From contig NZ_JAFBDB010000002.1 in the NCBI RefSeq assembly GCF_016908015.1, positions 372,001 to 436,000 on the forward strand: DNA of 64,000 bases, read 5' to 3'. Positions within the stretch are counted from its first letter, which is position 1; each line of letters begins with the position of its first letter. This DNA is from Clostridium pascui (GTDB lineage: Bacteria; Bacillota; Clostridia; Clostridiales; Clostridiaceae). The notes below the pieces were generated by a model. The model was not told the DNA's origin. It worked only from the letters and a program-made list of their open reading frames with translations, and made no database searches. Positions 34,665-43,751 of the stretch are shown piece by piece. Made by a program: the position numbers and the translations under genes.

Positions 34665-35135
34665 TTGGAAAATACATATAAAGCTTACTATAATTCACCA
34701 ATTGGAATAATTGAGGTTATATCAAATGATAATGGGATTTTATCTGTAGACTTTGTTGAAAAACAAAAGGATATATCAGAAAGTCAACCAGAGGTATTAA
34801 TACAGTGTATAGAAGAATTGGATGAATACTTTAAAGGACAGCGTAAAAATTTCACTGTGAAACTAGAAATTCAAGGTACTGAATTTCAAAAAAAGGTTTG
34901 GAATGAGCTTACAAGAATACCTTTTGGGGATACAGTAAGTTATAAATATATTGCAGAAGCTATTGAAAATCCGAAGGCAGTCAGGGCAGTTGGAAATGCC
35001 AATCACAATAATTCTTTAGGAATAATAATCCCTTGCCACAGGGTGGTTGGAACAAATGGTAAGCTTACAGGTTATGCAGGAGGAATTTGGAGAAAAGAGT
35101 GGCTGCTTCAGCATGAAAAAAATACTAACATGTAG
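34665..35135 (+). CDS. ogt: Methylated-DNA-protein cysteine methyltransferase
   Basis: About 156 residues from a TTG start at 34665, 8 bases after AAGGAGG. Removes alkyl groups from O6 of guanine by transfer to its own Cys. The acceptor motif is IIPCHRVVG, with the downstream GYAGGIWRKEWLL and the DNA-binding helix FGDTVSYKYIAEAIENPKAVRAVGNANHNN in order. The N-terminal region is short, as in Ogt-type rather than Ada-type enzymes. Stands alone, followed by the palindromic element at 35272. Confidence 0.92.
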   Translation: MENTYKAYYNSPIGIIEVISNDNGILSVDFVEKQKDISESQPEVLIQCIEELDEYFKGQRKNFTVKLEIQGTEFQKKVWNELTRIPFGDTVSYKYIAEAIENPKAVRAVGNANHNNSLGIIIPCHRVVGTNGKLTGYAGGIWRKEWLLQHEKNTNM

Positions 35136-35271
35136 AATTTTCTCAATAAGTATTAATTATTTAGTAGTAACTAAAATACGTCATTAAATACTTAGTATTT
35201 GTTTTAGAAGTGCTATTGATAATAATATACTTATTATAAGGGTAAGTCGCAATAGTAATATATGACGAGCT

Positions 35272-35376
35272 AAGGGGCTGTCGCATTAAGAAATTAAACC
35301 GCAATATATTGTATTAGACTTTTAAAAGTCTAATACAATATATTGTAGTTTTTATTCTTTGTGCGACAGCCCCTTT
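35272..35376. repeat. 105-bp palindromic element with GGGGCTGTCGCA ends (MITE-like)
   Basis: Outer arms AAGGGGCTGTCGCA ... TGCGACAGCCCCTT and a perfect inner palindrome (AATATATTGTATTAGACTTT and its complement). Nearly the whole element is one hairpin. There is no coding capacity. Such ends resemble terminal inverted repeats of clostridial insertion sequences, so this is probably a non-autonomous or relic copy. The gap 35136-35455 holds nothing else I can see. Confidence 0.75.
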
Positions 35377-35455
35377 AACTTTAACATTATTCATAAATAT
35401 AGCTAATATTTAATATAACAGTTACTACTAGCCATTGAGGATTAGAGACTGGTAG

Positions 35456-35920
35456 CTAAGTTAAGTCTTTAAAGTCTCCTCTAAGGATTTTAAGTGCTGT
35501 AATTTCAGCTAGAAGTTCATAAGGAGTTTTTTTCCCTAGTGATCTTATTATAGGAAGTGGAGGACACCAGCCTTGAATAGCATGCTGAAGGAGAAAGGCT
35601 GAAACTCCACAGGAAAGAATAAGCCATTTTCTATCTACGAATTTACCCAAAATTAAGCTTACAAGTATTACTGCAGCAGCATTGGCTTCTAAAATTCTTT
35701 CTGTATCCCATTCACGCTGAAGTTCATCTATTCTTTTAGAAATTTCATTTCTATCTTTTGTTTTATAATAGACTATATTTTTATAAATTCCAGTAAGTAT
35801 TTTTTCGTTAGATTTCATATTTGTATTTAAAGCAACTCTATTTACACTCTTAGGAATAAGCCTGTCATATGTATATATGTCTTCTGTAAGTAGCTTTTCA
35901 ATAGCAGTTAATATTTCCAT
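35456..35920 (-). CDS. DUF2892-domain membrane protein
   Basis: About 154 residues. The N-terminal 80 residues are soluble and helical. The C-terminal half holds two hydrophobic stretches (ANAAAVILVSLILGKFV and KWLILSCGVSAFLLQHAIQ) followed by GWCPPLPIIRSLG, the YgaP-type DUF2892 pattern. The rhodanese domain often attached to it is absent. ATG at 35920, 9-10 bases after AAAGGTG, is chosen over the GTG at 35932. Function unknown. Confidence 0.75.
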   Translation of the reverse strand: MEILTAIEKLLTEDIYTYDRLIPKSVNRVALNTNMKSNEKILTGIYKNIVYYKTKDRNEISKRIDELQREWDTERILEANAAAVILVSLILGKFVDRKWLILSCGVSAFLLQHAIQGWCPPLPIIRSLGKKTPYELLAEITALKILRGDFKDLT

Positions 35921-36153
35921 TAAGAATCTCACCTTTCTAATTTAATATGGTTATTTTATGCATTTAAAGGCTGCATATACATAATAGTAAGAAAGATGTT
36001 AAACAAATATTTTATATATTTATGATGCTACATCATTTTCTTCATAATAATTTTAGTGCATGCAAGTTATTGAACAAAACGAAGTTGTTATAATATTTGC
36101 TAAGTCAAATCAATATACTTTAAGAGAAGCTTATTGATTTAATTGGAGGAAAT

Positions 36154-37143
36154 ATGACAAAAGCTAAAGGAAGAATTTTTACAATAATGAGTTCTATTTT
36201 AATAATTTTATTAGGAGGGTTTTTATATTTAAACTTTTATGGTTCTAGAGATAAGGCAACTATGGTTATGGGTGGACAATTTCAAAAGCAGCCAGTTGAA
36301 AAAAAAGAATATAATATAACTTCTCCAAAGACAGATGCTGAAAAATACTTTCGTCCATCTAAACTTGGTATTTTAAATGATAAGAATTTTGATTATAAGT
36401 TCTTTGATTTGTTTTCAGAAAAAGACTCTTCAAAAAATACACTTCCCGAATACCTTTTAAAGACTCCAGAGGATGCTATAATAAATTACTTTAGCGTTTT
36501 AAGAGAAGCAGAAAATTTAGATGAAAATAAAATGGGTGGATGCGGTACAATAGGTAATGCTAAGTACCCATATCCCGTAGCTTACTCATTTTTGTCAACA
36601 AATTATAAGGGGAAATTAAGTTTTGAAAAGTATCTCAAATCTTTTAAAAATATAGCCCATATAAATTTAATTAAATTAAAGAGAGTACCTTTTGATTTGA
36701 GTTATCCTACAAGTTTAAGATATTTTATAGAAATTGAAACTATAGAAGGATCAGAAAAAGATGGAACATATTTTTCTTATTATTATGGATATATATACCT
36801 TTCTCAAGAAGGGAATGGATATAAAATAGAGAATATAGACTTTTATGGAGAAGATTTTTTATGTGCAGCGTATCATGGATGGGCGCATAATGCCGAGGCA
36901 TCTGTACTTGTTAGGTATGGAAATTGGTGTTCACTTGTAAAGAAACTTCAGCCTACCAAGCAAGATGGATATGTAAAAAAGATATATTTTGAAGGTACAG
37001 ATGGGCATGATTATTTAATTGAATTTATACAGTTAACCAACGACACAGACGTGGAAATAGCGCAATATAGAAAAAGCAAAGATGGAAAGTGGGAATTTAT
37101 AAGACTTAATCCAGAAAAGTGTTTGGAAGATAAAAAAGAGTAA
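36154..37143 (+). CDS. Membrane-anchored protein of unknown function
   Basis: 329 residues. One N-terminal helix (IFTIMSSILIILLGGFLYLNF), then an extracytoplasmic domain of about 300 residues rich in aromatic residues. The region TPEDAIINYFSVLREAENLD resembles a sporulation- or NTF2-type start. GYIYLSQEGNGYKIENIDFYGEDF fits a DUF4829-like strand pairing, but I do not claim a family. Four Cys residues (CGTIG, FLCAAYHGW, NWCSL, EKCLED) might form disulfides. GGAGG precedes ATG. Confidence 0.6.
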   Translation: MTKAKGRIFTIMSSILIILLGGFLYLNFYGSRDKATMVMGGQFQKQPVEKKEYNITSPKTDAEKYFRPSKLGILNDKNFDYKFFDLFSEKDSSKNTLPEYLLKTPEDAIINYFSVLREAENLDENKMGGCGTIGNAKYPYPVAYSFLSTNYKGKLSFEKYLKSFKNIAHINLIKLKRVPFDLSYPTSLRYFIEIETIEGSEKDGTYFSYYYGYIYLSQEGNGYKIENIDFYGEDFLCAAYHGWAHNAEASVLVRYGNWCSLVKKLQPTKQDGYVKKIYFEGTDGHDYLIEFIQLTNDTDVEIAQYRKSKDGKWEFIRLNPEKCLEDKKE

Positions 37144-37163
37144 AATAGAGAAGGATAAAAATT

Positions 37164-37355
37164 TTTAGAGAAATCAGAAGAAAAGACAGAGGTATAGATA
37201 CAACAGATGATATAGAAATATTAAGAAAAGGTGAGTATGGAATTTTAAAAAGGTTATATGGAGCAGGAATAGAACATATTAAAGAAGCAAATAACAGAGT
37301 AAAAGTTATAAAAATATCTATTGAAAGTGTTACTGGTAAGGCAAGGACAGGGTAG
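37164..37355 (+). pseudogene. NimA-like pyridoxamine-phosphate-oxidase family remnant
   Basis: The frame reads FREIRRKDRGIDTTDDIEILRKGEYGIL, the start of the PPOX/NimA-type flavoprotein family. It jumps directly to a C-terminal stretch NNRVKVIKISIESVTGKARTG and a TAG. About 80-90 central residues are missing and no start codon with a ribosome site remains, so this is an internally deleted relic. The surrounding gap (37144-37449) has nothing else. Confidence 0.65.
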
Positions 37356-37449
37356 TAATGTTTCAATTAATTAGTAGATAAAAGAGAGGGGATTTGCTAT
37401 AAATCGCAAGTTCCCTCTCAAGTATTAACTCTTAATCATTAACTAAATC

Positions 37450-38850
37450 TTACACAAGACTAGCTAGAACAACTTTATCTATTTCAATGGTTGCATTATC
37501 TTGGTCAGAGAAAGATTTAGAAAATTGAACTCTTGCCATAGCTGCATTTTCTGGAGCAGGCTCTGTAATTCCTAAATAAGTGAGCCACTTAAGGACATCA
37601 ATAGCAGTACCACTACCAATAATAATGCTGAGACCTAATCCAATTTCACGTCCAGTTCTATCAAGCCATTTCACTTGTACAAGTAGATTTCCGGCGCTAT
37701 TTGCTCCAAAAGTTCTATATCCAAAGCTAAATAAATAGCATCGTTCTGGAATAATAGAAACATCTTGATAAATATAGCCTGCTATTTCAGGTAGATTGAC
37801 TAATCTAGCTCCTTCATAAGAATCTGGATCTTGATATTGCTCTACAGTAGTTCCACCACTGGCTATCCATGGACTTGGAGAATTAGAATTCTCAAAGCTT
37901 GGATTTACCAAAAGATTTGTGGAAGTAACCTTTGAGAATATAACTTTATCAATGTTGAAGTTACCTGATATACCAGTAGCTGTAAACTTAATTTGAGCTG
38001 TATTTGCATTTTTGGGAACAGGTGTAGTTACATCAACATAAGTTACATAATTATGAGCAAGAACAATAGCTTGTGAATTTATTGATAAATCAAGCCCCGT
38101 ACTAATTGGATTTCCGTTTTTATCCAACCATGTTACTTCAACCTTAAGCGTAGAATTAGCATTAGTGCTAAAAACAGCGAAGCTTAATAAGAAAGATGAC
38201 CCACGAGCAAAACTATTAATTGGTATATTTTGCACCAAAGTACCGTTAATGGCATTGAGCAGTATATTACCAGTCCCCTCATAGTTTGACGTAAAGGATT
38301 CGTTGGCATTAGTACCAGTCCAAAATTGTTTACCTAGTTCAAATCCTGAGTTAGTTACCAAATTAATTGAACTTATTGGAGTAAGAATTATTTGATCTAT
38401 ATCTAATATATTATCGAGATTAATAGGCAGAGAGCCTCTAGTAAATTGCAATCTAGCCATTACAGCATTATCAGGTGGTAAATCAGTTATTTCTACAAAA
38501 GTTAATCTATTTTTAGAATTAGAAGTTCTTTCAGAAGGTATAAGTGTTCTAAGTCCAGTAGCTATAATACTTCCCATAGAATTTAACCAAAGAACTTCTA
38601 TTATAAGATCACCAACAGCACCAGTTCCACTGTAAATTTGAAAACTTACAAGTAATGGAGAAGCACAGGTACCTTCTAGTAAAACATCTTGAGATAAGAT
38701 AGCGACTCCTGAATCCATTCTTGCGTTGGAAGTTCCTTCAAAAGGTTCAGAAGATTGTGCATGTCCTAATATAAACACATTGTTGCTTTCCCAGCCAGTT
38801 AGGTTTAATTCAAAACTGGGATTTTCCAATAAATTATTACATCTTAACAT
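37450..38850 (-). CDS. Surface-type protein of three tandem jelly-roll (NTTRR-like) domains
   Basis: About 466 residues, three repeats of about 155. Each starts (L/V)(L/V)xNxSFE...W (LLENPSFELNLTGWE, LVTNSGFELGKQFWT, LLVNPSFENSNSPSPW). Each ends with P-x-NA-x-(M/T)A-(R/Q)-(L/V/I)-(Q/K)F followed by a (I/L)D-(Q/K)(I/V)(I/V) strand. This is the carbohydrate-binding-like N-terminal repeat seen in spore-surface proteins of Bacillales and Clostridia. There is no signal peptide, as expected for an exosporium protein assembled from the mother cell. ATG at 38850 (9 bases after AGGAG) is preferred. Confidence 0.72.
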   Translation of the reverse strand: MLRCNNLLENPSFELNLTGWESNNVFILGHAQSSEPFEGTSNARMDSGVAILSQDVLLEGTCASPLLVSFQIYSGTGAVGDLIIEVLWLNSMGSIIATGLRTLIPSERTSNSKNRLTFVEITDLPPDNAVMARLQFTRGSLPINLDNILDIDQIILTPISSINLVTNSGFELGKQFWTGTNANESFTSNYEGTGNILLNAINGTLVQNIPINSFARGSSFLLSFAVFSTNANSTLKVEVTWLDKNGNPISTGLDLSINSQAIVLAHNYVTYVDVTTPVPKNANTAQIKFTATGISGNFNIDKVIFSKVTSTNLLVNPSFENSNSPSPWIASGGTTVEQYQDPDSYEGARLVNLPEIAGYIYQDVSIIPERCYLFSFGYRTFGANSAGNLLVQVKWLDRTGREIGLGLSIIIGSGTAIDVLKWLTYLGITEPAPENAAMARVQFSKSFSDQDNATIEIDKVVLASLV

Positions 38851-38969
38851 AAAAACATCTCCTAAAGTTTTAATATATTTGTTTCTCATTTTTTTAGCAT
38901 AGTATTAATGTTATAGTACATGATATTAGTGATATGTAATATGTGTTACAGACAAGCATAAAATCAAAA

Positions 38970-38994
38970 GAAAGTCCCTGTTAGGGGGACTTTC
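38970..38994 (-). terminator. Terminator of DUF2935 gene
   Basis: GAAAGTCCC / GGGACTTTC hairpin with a T-rich tail on the minus strand. Confidence 0.7.
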
Positions 38995-39069
38995 ATCCAA
39001 ATTTATTATCTGTTCATGATTATTTGCAATAGCAGTATCATTTGAATATTGATACTTAGAGATTAGCTG

Positions 39070-40008
39070 TCATCGTCTTGCTTTATTATTTGTATCTAAG
39101 CTCTTAAGTGCCTTTAAGTAATGATTTGCTTCCCTTAAAACGTGATCGGAGAGCAGGGGTAATATTATTGATTTTACTTTGCAAGATAGTATGCCCTCTG
39201 TTCCTTGAATTTTGAAATCTCTAAGCTTTGTAGTAGCTTTTAAGCTGTCTTTTGTCACTTCTTTAAGTTTTGACATATCATCAAAAAGCTTTAATGCTCT
39301 CTTATTTAACACATCAAATTCATCGCCAAACTTATCAGCCATTTCAATTAATACTTCTTCTGTTGGATCTAACATTCCTCTTATAAATTTTGAGTGTTCT
39401 GCCATAATTTCATTCCAGAAACTTTCCTGTTTTACTATCTCTTGATTTATGTCAATATCAACTCTTTTTTGTAGTTTTGCTAGCATACTAAAATAAAATA
39501 ATGCTTCTTCTAAAACATGCTCTGTAAGTGCAGGATAAAGGCCTATAAACATCTTGCATTTAAAAACATTTTCTTTTAGCACTGATTTTATTTTAATAAC
39601 GGAATTCATGACATCCATGATTTTTTGATTTAATGAAAATACTTTTTCGGTAAGTCCTTTCGTAGTCTCCATAGCATTGAATTTAGGGAGTGCAAGTTCT
39701 GCCTTTGTAAATTTTGTGTCAATTGTTAAGCCGGTATAAAATTCCGTAGTGTCTTCAGCTTTTAATGTATATTTTGTAACTATATCACCAGTTTCGTCCA
39801 CAACTGGAGATATAACTCCTCGTGATAGCATAATTGTATTTCCAAGTAATTTTTCAAGATTACATTTTAAAGTATCAATATCATTTATTAAATAAGCATC
39901 TTTAGGCATAAGGAAAGCACTTACAAAGATTAGATGTTCCTTCATTATTCGTAAGAAGAATAAGTTTAGTTCTAATGAATTTTTTACAAATTGCTCGTTA
40001 GAAAGCAT
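39070..40008 (-). CDS. DUF2935 family protein, two-domain
   Basis: 312 residues, two copies of an all-helical DUF2935 module. Each holds a LFFLRIMKEHLIFV / SFWNEIMAEHSKFIRGMLDPTE type helix and ends with a PLLSDHVLREANHYL / PALTEHVLEEALFYF helix. The paired E/H residues resemble a ferritin-like metal-binding bundle. The family is common in spore-forming Firmicutes, and its role is unknown. AAAGGAG precedes ATG. Confidence 0.85.
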   Translation of the reverse strand: MLSNEQFVKNSLELNLFFLRIMKEHLIFVSAFLMPKDAYLINDIDTLKCNLEKLLGNTIMLSRGVISPVVDETGDIVTKYTLKAEDTTEFYTGLTIDTKFTKAELALPKFNAMETTKGLTEKVFSLNQKIMDVMNSVIKIKSVLKENVFKCKMFIGLYPALTEHVLEEALFYFSMLAKLQKRVDIDINQEIVKQESFWNEIMAEHSKFIRGMLDPTEEVLIEMADKFGDEFDVLNKRALKLFDDMSKLKEVTKDSLKATTKLRDFKIQGTEGILSCKVKSIILPLLSDHVLREANHYLKALKSLDTNNKARR

Positions 40009-40144
40009 GATTTTCTCCTTTATTTTATAACTTACATAATTAGTATATTTAAATGTCCAGCCAAAGGTTCACAGTATTAGCAATATTATTAAATAAAATT
40101 TAATGATTAGTTTATGTTTACTAATTTCTCAACTGTAAATTTTA

Positions 40145-40175
40145 AAGGAAATTTCGAACAAGCGAAATTTCCCCC
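40145..40175. repeat. Stray copy of the central hairpin of the twin-hairpin elements
   Basis: AAGGAAATTTCG-AACAAG-CGAAATTTCCCCC, followed by TTAACACTT, matches the hairpin plus flank in the centre of elements A-C in one orientation. It may serve here as a transcription boundary in the 40009-40265 gap. Confidence 0.55.
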
Positions 40176-40265
40176 TTAACACTTGAGTATTTAATATTAA
40201 CTTTTATCTAAAACGAGCAACTAATTCTTTCAGATGGTTGTTTCTAATAAATTTCTAGTTGGAGC

Positions 40266-41696
40266 CTAACAACGCCATTTTGAAACCCAGACTTCGCATC
40301 CTTCAAAAGGATTAGCAGTTCCAATGTAGAGTTTACCATTCTTTGAAGGAAGCAGATTTCTTAAACCATAATTACGAGGATTACCAAGGCCGTTTAAACT
40401 TATATATCTCCAGTCTGAGCCATCATTGGAAACCCATAAGTCTCCACCAAAGGTACCTTTCATAGTCGCTAAAGATTGTATAAGAGATTCTATTAGTGGT
40501 GCATAATTGTAGTCTAGGTCTAAGGAATCGATATTTAAGGATGCCTGATCTTCGGTATTTGAGGTAGATAATCTTGATATAATGCTAGGGAATTTTGCTA
40601 TTAAAGTTTTTAATAAAGTGGCAAACAATATTGAATCATCCCAGGTGCCCAAATACAGCTTATTGTTATATACATCAAGCTGCCAGCAATAAGCATTAGA
40701 AATATCCCAAAGTCCTGCTGGAATATTGGGTCTTCTAATTCCTCTAGTAGTTGGGTTTGTAGGAGAAATAGCTTCATTTCCTATAACTACCTTCCAAGTA
40801 TCATTAGATGAAACGCGTATAAGATCAAAGCCTTTTGGAGGAACAAATCTTTGACTAGGGTCTATACTGAAAACTCCAAACCATATTCCTGTTCCAACGT
40901 ATAAATCTCCTTTGAATGCTTTCATGCTTAAAGGTAATTGATTCAAGGCTTCTCCAGCACCTTTATCTACAACAAGCTTCCAATCATTCTCTATAGGGGA
41001 TACTCTATTGGTTCTCCAAACTTCAAATCCTCCAGGAGGAGCTGTGCCAATATAAAGATGATTATTGAAGCTTTCCATTGAAGCAATTTCTCCACGAGGA
41101 TTATTTGCTCCCGTTCCTATTTGAACTCGTGTCCACCCATTTTCAGGCTCGTTTGTTTCATATAAGATAGTCTCTAAACTTCCACCAAGTCCTTTCATTA
41201 CGCCTAAATACATTCTTCCATTATGCTCTACCATGGCTCTTGCTGTATCACCTTCTGTAAGACCATCACTTACGTCTTTCCAATTTTCACCATCCTCGGA
41301 CATTAACATTTTGACTGCAGATGAGAATGAATTAGCAGCAGCTAATAATACTTTTTTTCCTGATGTTGTAGTGAAGTTAATCATATATCTAAAATCCCCT
41401 ATGCCATCTTGAGGATTAGACTTATAAACTTGTGTCCAATTTTCAGATCCATCTTTGTTATAACGCCAAATTTCAGCTCCTGGATTTATAGAAGGTTTTG
41501 GTATAAATACTTCAGGTATATATTGTTCAGGTAGGTTAAAGACAAATCTTAAAACTGTATAAACTATATTTTTTCCTACTCCAACATATATATAATTGCC
41601 TAATTCTCCCATAGCCCAGGCATAATTATTCTGATGTCCTAGATTACGATCTTCATAAAAACCATTAAAAGGTGTTATTTTTTCAAATCTATTCAT
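40266..41696 (-). CDS. Predicted beta-propeller protein
   Basis: About 476 residues with repeated blades of the type (L/M)Y(V/I)G(T/V), followed by a G-x-E-(I/V)W-R unit: NYIYVGVGKN, RMYLGVMKG, NHLYIGTAPPGGFEVWR, GDLYVGTGIWFGVF, NKLYLGTWDDS, GKLYIGTANPFEGCEVWV. S-x-DG-x-x-W boxes (SEDGENWKDVS, SNDGSDWRYIS) recall sialidase Asp-boxes or BNR repeats. There is no signal peptide. Together with the jelly-roll protein at 37450 it may belong to the spore surface; that is inference. The start ATG is 8 bases after AAGGAG. Confidence 0.7.
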   Translation of the reverse strand: MNRFEKITPFNGFYEDRNLGHQNNYAWAMGELGNYIYVGVGKNIVYTVLRFVFNLPEQYIPEVFIPKPSINPGAEIWRYNKDGSENWTQVYKSNPQDGIGDFRYMINFTTTSGKKVLLAAANSFSSAVKMLMSEDGENWKDVSDGLTEGDTARAMVEHNGRMYLGVMKGLGGSLETILYETNEPENGWTRVQIGTGANNPRGEIASMESFNNHLYIGTAPPGGFEVWRTNRVSPIENDWKLVVDKGAGEALNQLPLSMKAFKGDLYVGTGIWFGVFSIDPSQRFVPPKGFDLIRVSSNDTWKVVIGNEAISPTNPTTRGIRRPNIPAGLWDISNAYCWQLDVYNNKLYLGTWDDSILFATLLKTLIAKFPSIISRLSTSNTEDQASLNIDSLDLDYNYAPLIESLIQSLATMKGTFGGDLWVSNDGSDWRYISLNGLGNPRNYGLRNLLPSKNGKLYIGTANPFEGCEVWVSKWRC

Positions 41697-41722
41697 AAAC
41701 ATCACTCCTTATATGAGTTATA

Positions 41723-41786
41723 CATGATTTTCAGAAATCTTTGACTTCGTTGTAAATCAACACAGCTCAATTCATTGAGATGTTCC
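41723..41786 (+). repeat. Single copy of 68-bp family palindromic repeat
   Basis: CATGATTTTCAGAAATCT, GTAAATCAACACAGCTCAA and TTCATTGAGATGTTCC align with the tandem unit at 13.7 kb, more diverged. It lies upstream of the beta-propeller gene and before the SAM riboswitch. Confidence 0.65.
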
Positions 41787-41882
41787 CCTATAAAATTAAG
41801 ATAACATCTCAAGCTTGTACTATAATATATGATGGAGAATTTATAATGTCACATTTTATAGAATCATTAGAAAAAAAAGTTA

Positions 41883-41911
41883 TTGACAACCCTTGACGAT
41901 GGTAATATAAT
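41883..41911 (+). promoter_or_regulatory. Consensus promoter of the SAM riboswitch/met operon
   Basis: TTGACA (41883-41888), exactly 17 bases, TATAAT (41906-41911): a perfect SigA promoter about 20 bases before the riboswitch. Confidence 0.88.
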
Positions 41912-41936
41912 AAAAAACAATAAAAGCGAATAGGAC

Positions 41937-42095
41937 TTATCAAGAGTGGTGGAGGGACTGGCCCGATGAAACCCGGCAACCAATATATATTATTGTGATA
42001 TATATAAGGTGCTAAATCCTGCAGCGTAAGCTGAGAGATGAGGGTAGACGGGATCTTTTCAGACCTAAGGTTATCCTTAGGTCTTTATTTTTTTA
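41937..42095 (+). promoter_or_regulatory. SAM-I (S-box) riboswitch with terminator
   Basis: CTTATCAAGAGTGGTGGAGG, GGACTGGCCCGATGAAACCC, GGCAACC, GGTGCTAAATCC and CTGAGAGATGAG segments in the S-box order. The terminator stem AGACCTAAGG/CCTTAGGTCT plus T-run lies at 42061-42095. SAM excess ends transcription before metNIQ. Confidence 0.95.
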
Positions 42096-42117
42096 TTAGA
42101 TAGTAGGAGGTGCAGCA

Positions 42118-43074
42118 ATGATTGAAATAAATAATGTTAATAAGTTTTTTGGAGAAGATCAGGTTTTGCAAAATGTGAGTATTACTATAGAAAAGGGAGA
42201 AATATATGGAATTGTAGGACACAGTGGGGCAGGGAAATCAACACTTTTAAGATGTATAAATGGTCTTGAAGGTTATGATGGAGGAAACGTAATAGTAAAT
42301 AACAAAGAAGTAAAGGAACTTAAAGAAAGAGAGCTTAGAGAGTTTAGAAAAAACATAGGTATGATATTTCAAAATTTCAGTTTATTAAATAGAAAAAATG
42401 TGTGGCAAAATATAGCTCTTCCTATGGAAACCTGGAAGTATAGTAAGGAAGATATAAATAAAAGGGTAAGAGAACTTTTATCTCTTGTAGGATTAGAAGA
42501 TAAGGCCCAAAGTATGCCAAAGGAGCTAAGTGGAGGACAAAAGCAAAGGGTGGCAATTGCAAGAGCATTAACTCTTAATCCAGAAGTTTTGTTATGTGAT
42601 GAAGCTACTTCAGCATTAGATCCTAAGACAACAAAGTCCATTTTAGAATTACTAAGAGAGATAAATAATAAATTAGGTATAACAATTGTAATAGTAACTC
42701 ATCAAATGGAAGTTATAAAAGAAGCTTGTTCAAAAGTTGCTTTAATGGAAGGTGGAAAATTAATTCAATCTGGAAAGGTAGAAGAAGTATTCTTAAATCC
42801 AAGTAAAGATTTAGAAAATCTTTTAGGAGAAGAAGAGGTATTGCCAGAAGAGGGGATAAATATAAAGTTGTTCTTCCCAAAGGAGATAAGTAAGAGTTCT
42901 GTAATAACAGCTATGGCTAGAGAACTTAACATAGATGTGTCCATTGTTTGGGGAAAACTTGAAAAGTTCAATGGAATAGTACTTGGAAGTCTTGTAATTA
43001 ATACTACAGAAGATAAGAAGAATCAAGTTACTTCTTATCTAGATAGAAAAAATGTACATTGGGAGGTGCTATAA
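42118..43074 (+). CDS. metN: Methionine ABC transporter ATPase
   Basis: 318 residues. Walker A GHSGAGKST, signature LSGGQKQR, Walker B VLLCDEATSALD, H-loop VTHQ. A C-terminal NIL domain (about residues 240-318, IKLFFPKEISKSSVI onward) is the methionine-sensing regulatory domain of MetN. First gene of metNIQ behind the S-box riboswitch; AGGAGGTG precedes ATG. Couples ATP hydrolysis to import of methionine. Confidence 0.96.
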   Translation: MIEINNVNKFFGEDQVLQNVSITIEKGEIYGIVGHSGAGKSTLLRCINGLEGYDGGNVIVNNKEVKELKERELREFRKNIGMIFQNFSLLNRKNVWQNIALPMETWKYSKEDINKRVRELLSLVGLEDKAQSMPKELSGGQKQRVAIARALTLNPEVLLCDEATSALDPKTTKSILELLREINNKLGITIVIVTHQMEVIKEACSKVALMEGGKLIQSGKVEEVFLNPSKDLENLLGEEEVLPEEGINIKLFFPKEISKSSVITAMARELNIDVSIVWGKLEKFNGIVLGSLVINTTEDKKNQVTSYLDRKNVHWEVL

Positions 43075-43077
43075 AGT

Positions 43078-43719
43078 ATGGTAACTCAAATATTACTTCC
43101 GGCTTTAGGTGAAACTTTAATCATGGTTTTAATTTCTACAGCTTTAGCAGTATTAATAGGATTTATACCTGCAATTATAATGATAATAACAGCTAAAGAT
43201 GGATTAAAGCCAAATGAAGCAGTTTATAAAATTTTAGATACAATAATAAATATTTTAAGATCATTTCCTTTTATAGTTTTAATGGTAATACTTATACCAG
43301 TGACAAGGTTTATAGTAGGAAAGTCCATTGGAACTCCTGCTGCAATTGTACCACTGACTATAGGCTCAGCGCCTTTTGTAACAAGAATTATAGAAGCAGC
43401 TTTAAAAGAGGTGGATAAAGGAGTAGTTGAAGCTGCAAAATCCTTTGGGGCCAGTATTTCACAAATTATATTTAAAGTAATGCTGCCAGAAGCACTTCCT
43501 TCTATTGTATCAGGGATAACCCTTACAGTAATTAGTGTAGTAGGATTTTCAGCAATGGCAGGAGCTATTGGTGCAGGTGGACTTGGATATGTAGCAATAA
43601 GATATGGGTACCATATGTTTAGAAATGATGTTTTGATAGCCACAGTAATAGTTTTAGTAGTTTTAGTTCAATTGCTTCAAAGCATAGGAACTTTAATATA
43701 TAAAAAAGTAAACAAATAA
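43078..43719 (+). CDS. metI: Methionine ABC transporter permease
   Basis: 213 residues, five helices. The ATPase-contact loop EAAKSFGASISQIIFKVMLPEALP and the family ending VAIRYGYHMFRNDVLIATVIVLV are typical for MetI. It begins 3 bp after metN, with GGGAGG inside the end of metN, consistent with coupled translation. Confidence 0.96.
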   Translation: MVTQILLPALGETLIMVLISTALAVLIGFIPAIIMIITAKDGLKPNEAVYKILDTIINILRSFPFIVLMVILIPVTRFIVGKSIGTPAAIVPLTIGSAPFVTRIIEAALKEVDKGVVEAAKSFGASISQIIFKVMLPEALPSIVSGITLTVISVVGFSAMAGAIGAGGLGYVAIRYGYHMFRNDVLIATVIVLVVLVQLLQSIGTLIYKKVNK

Positions 43720-43751
43720 AAAAAATTTTAATAAATGGGGGGCATTTTATA

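Noticed and set aside
41940-42050. Other riboswitch classes (T-box) before metNIQ
   Set aside because: The S-box core segments are all present in order; no T-box sequence is found.
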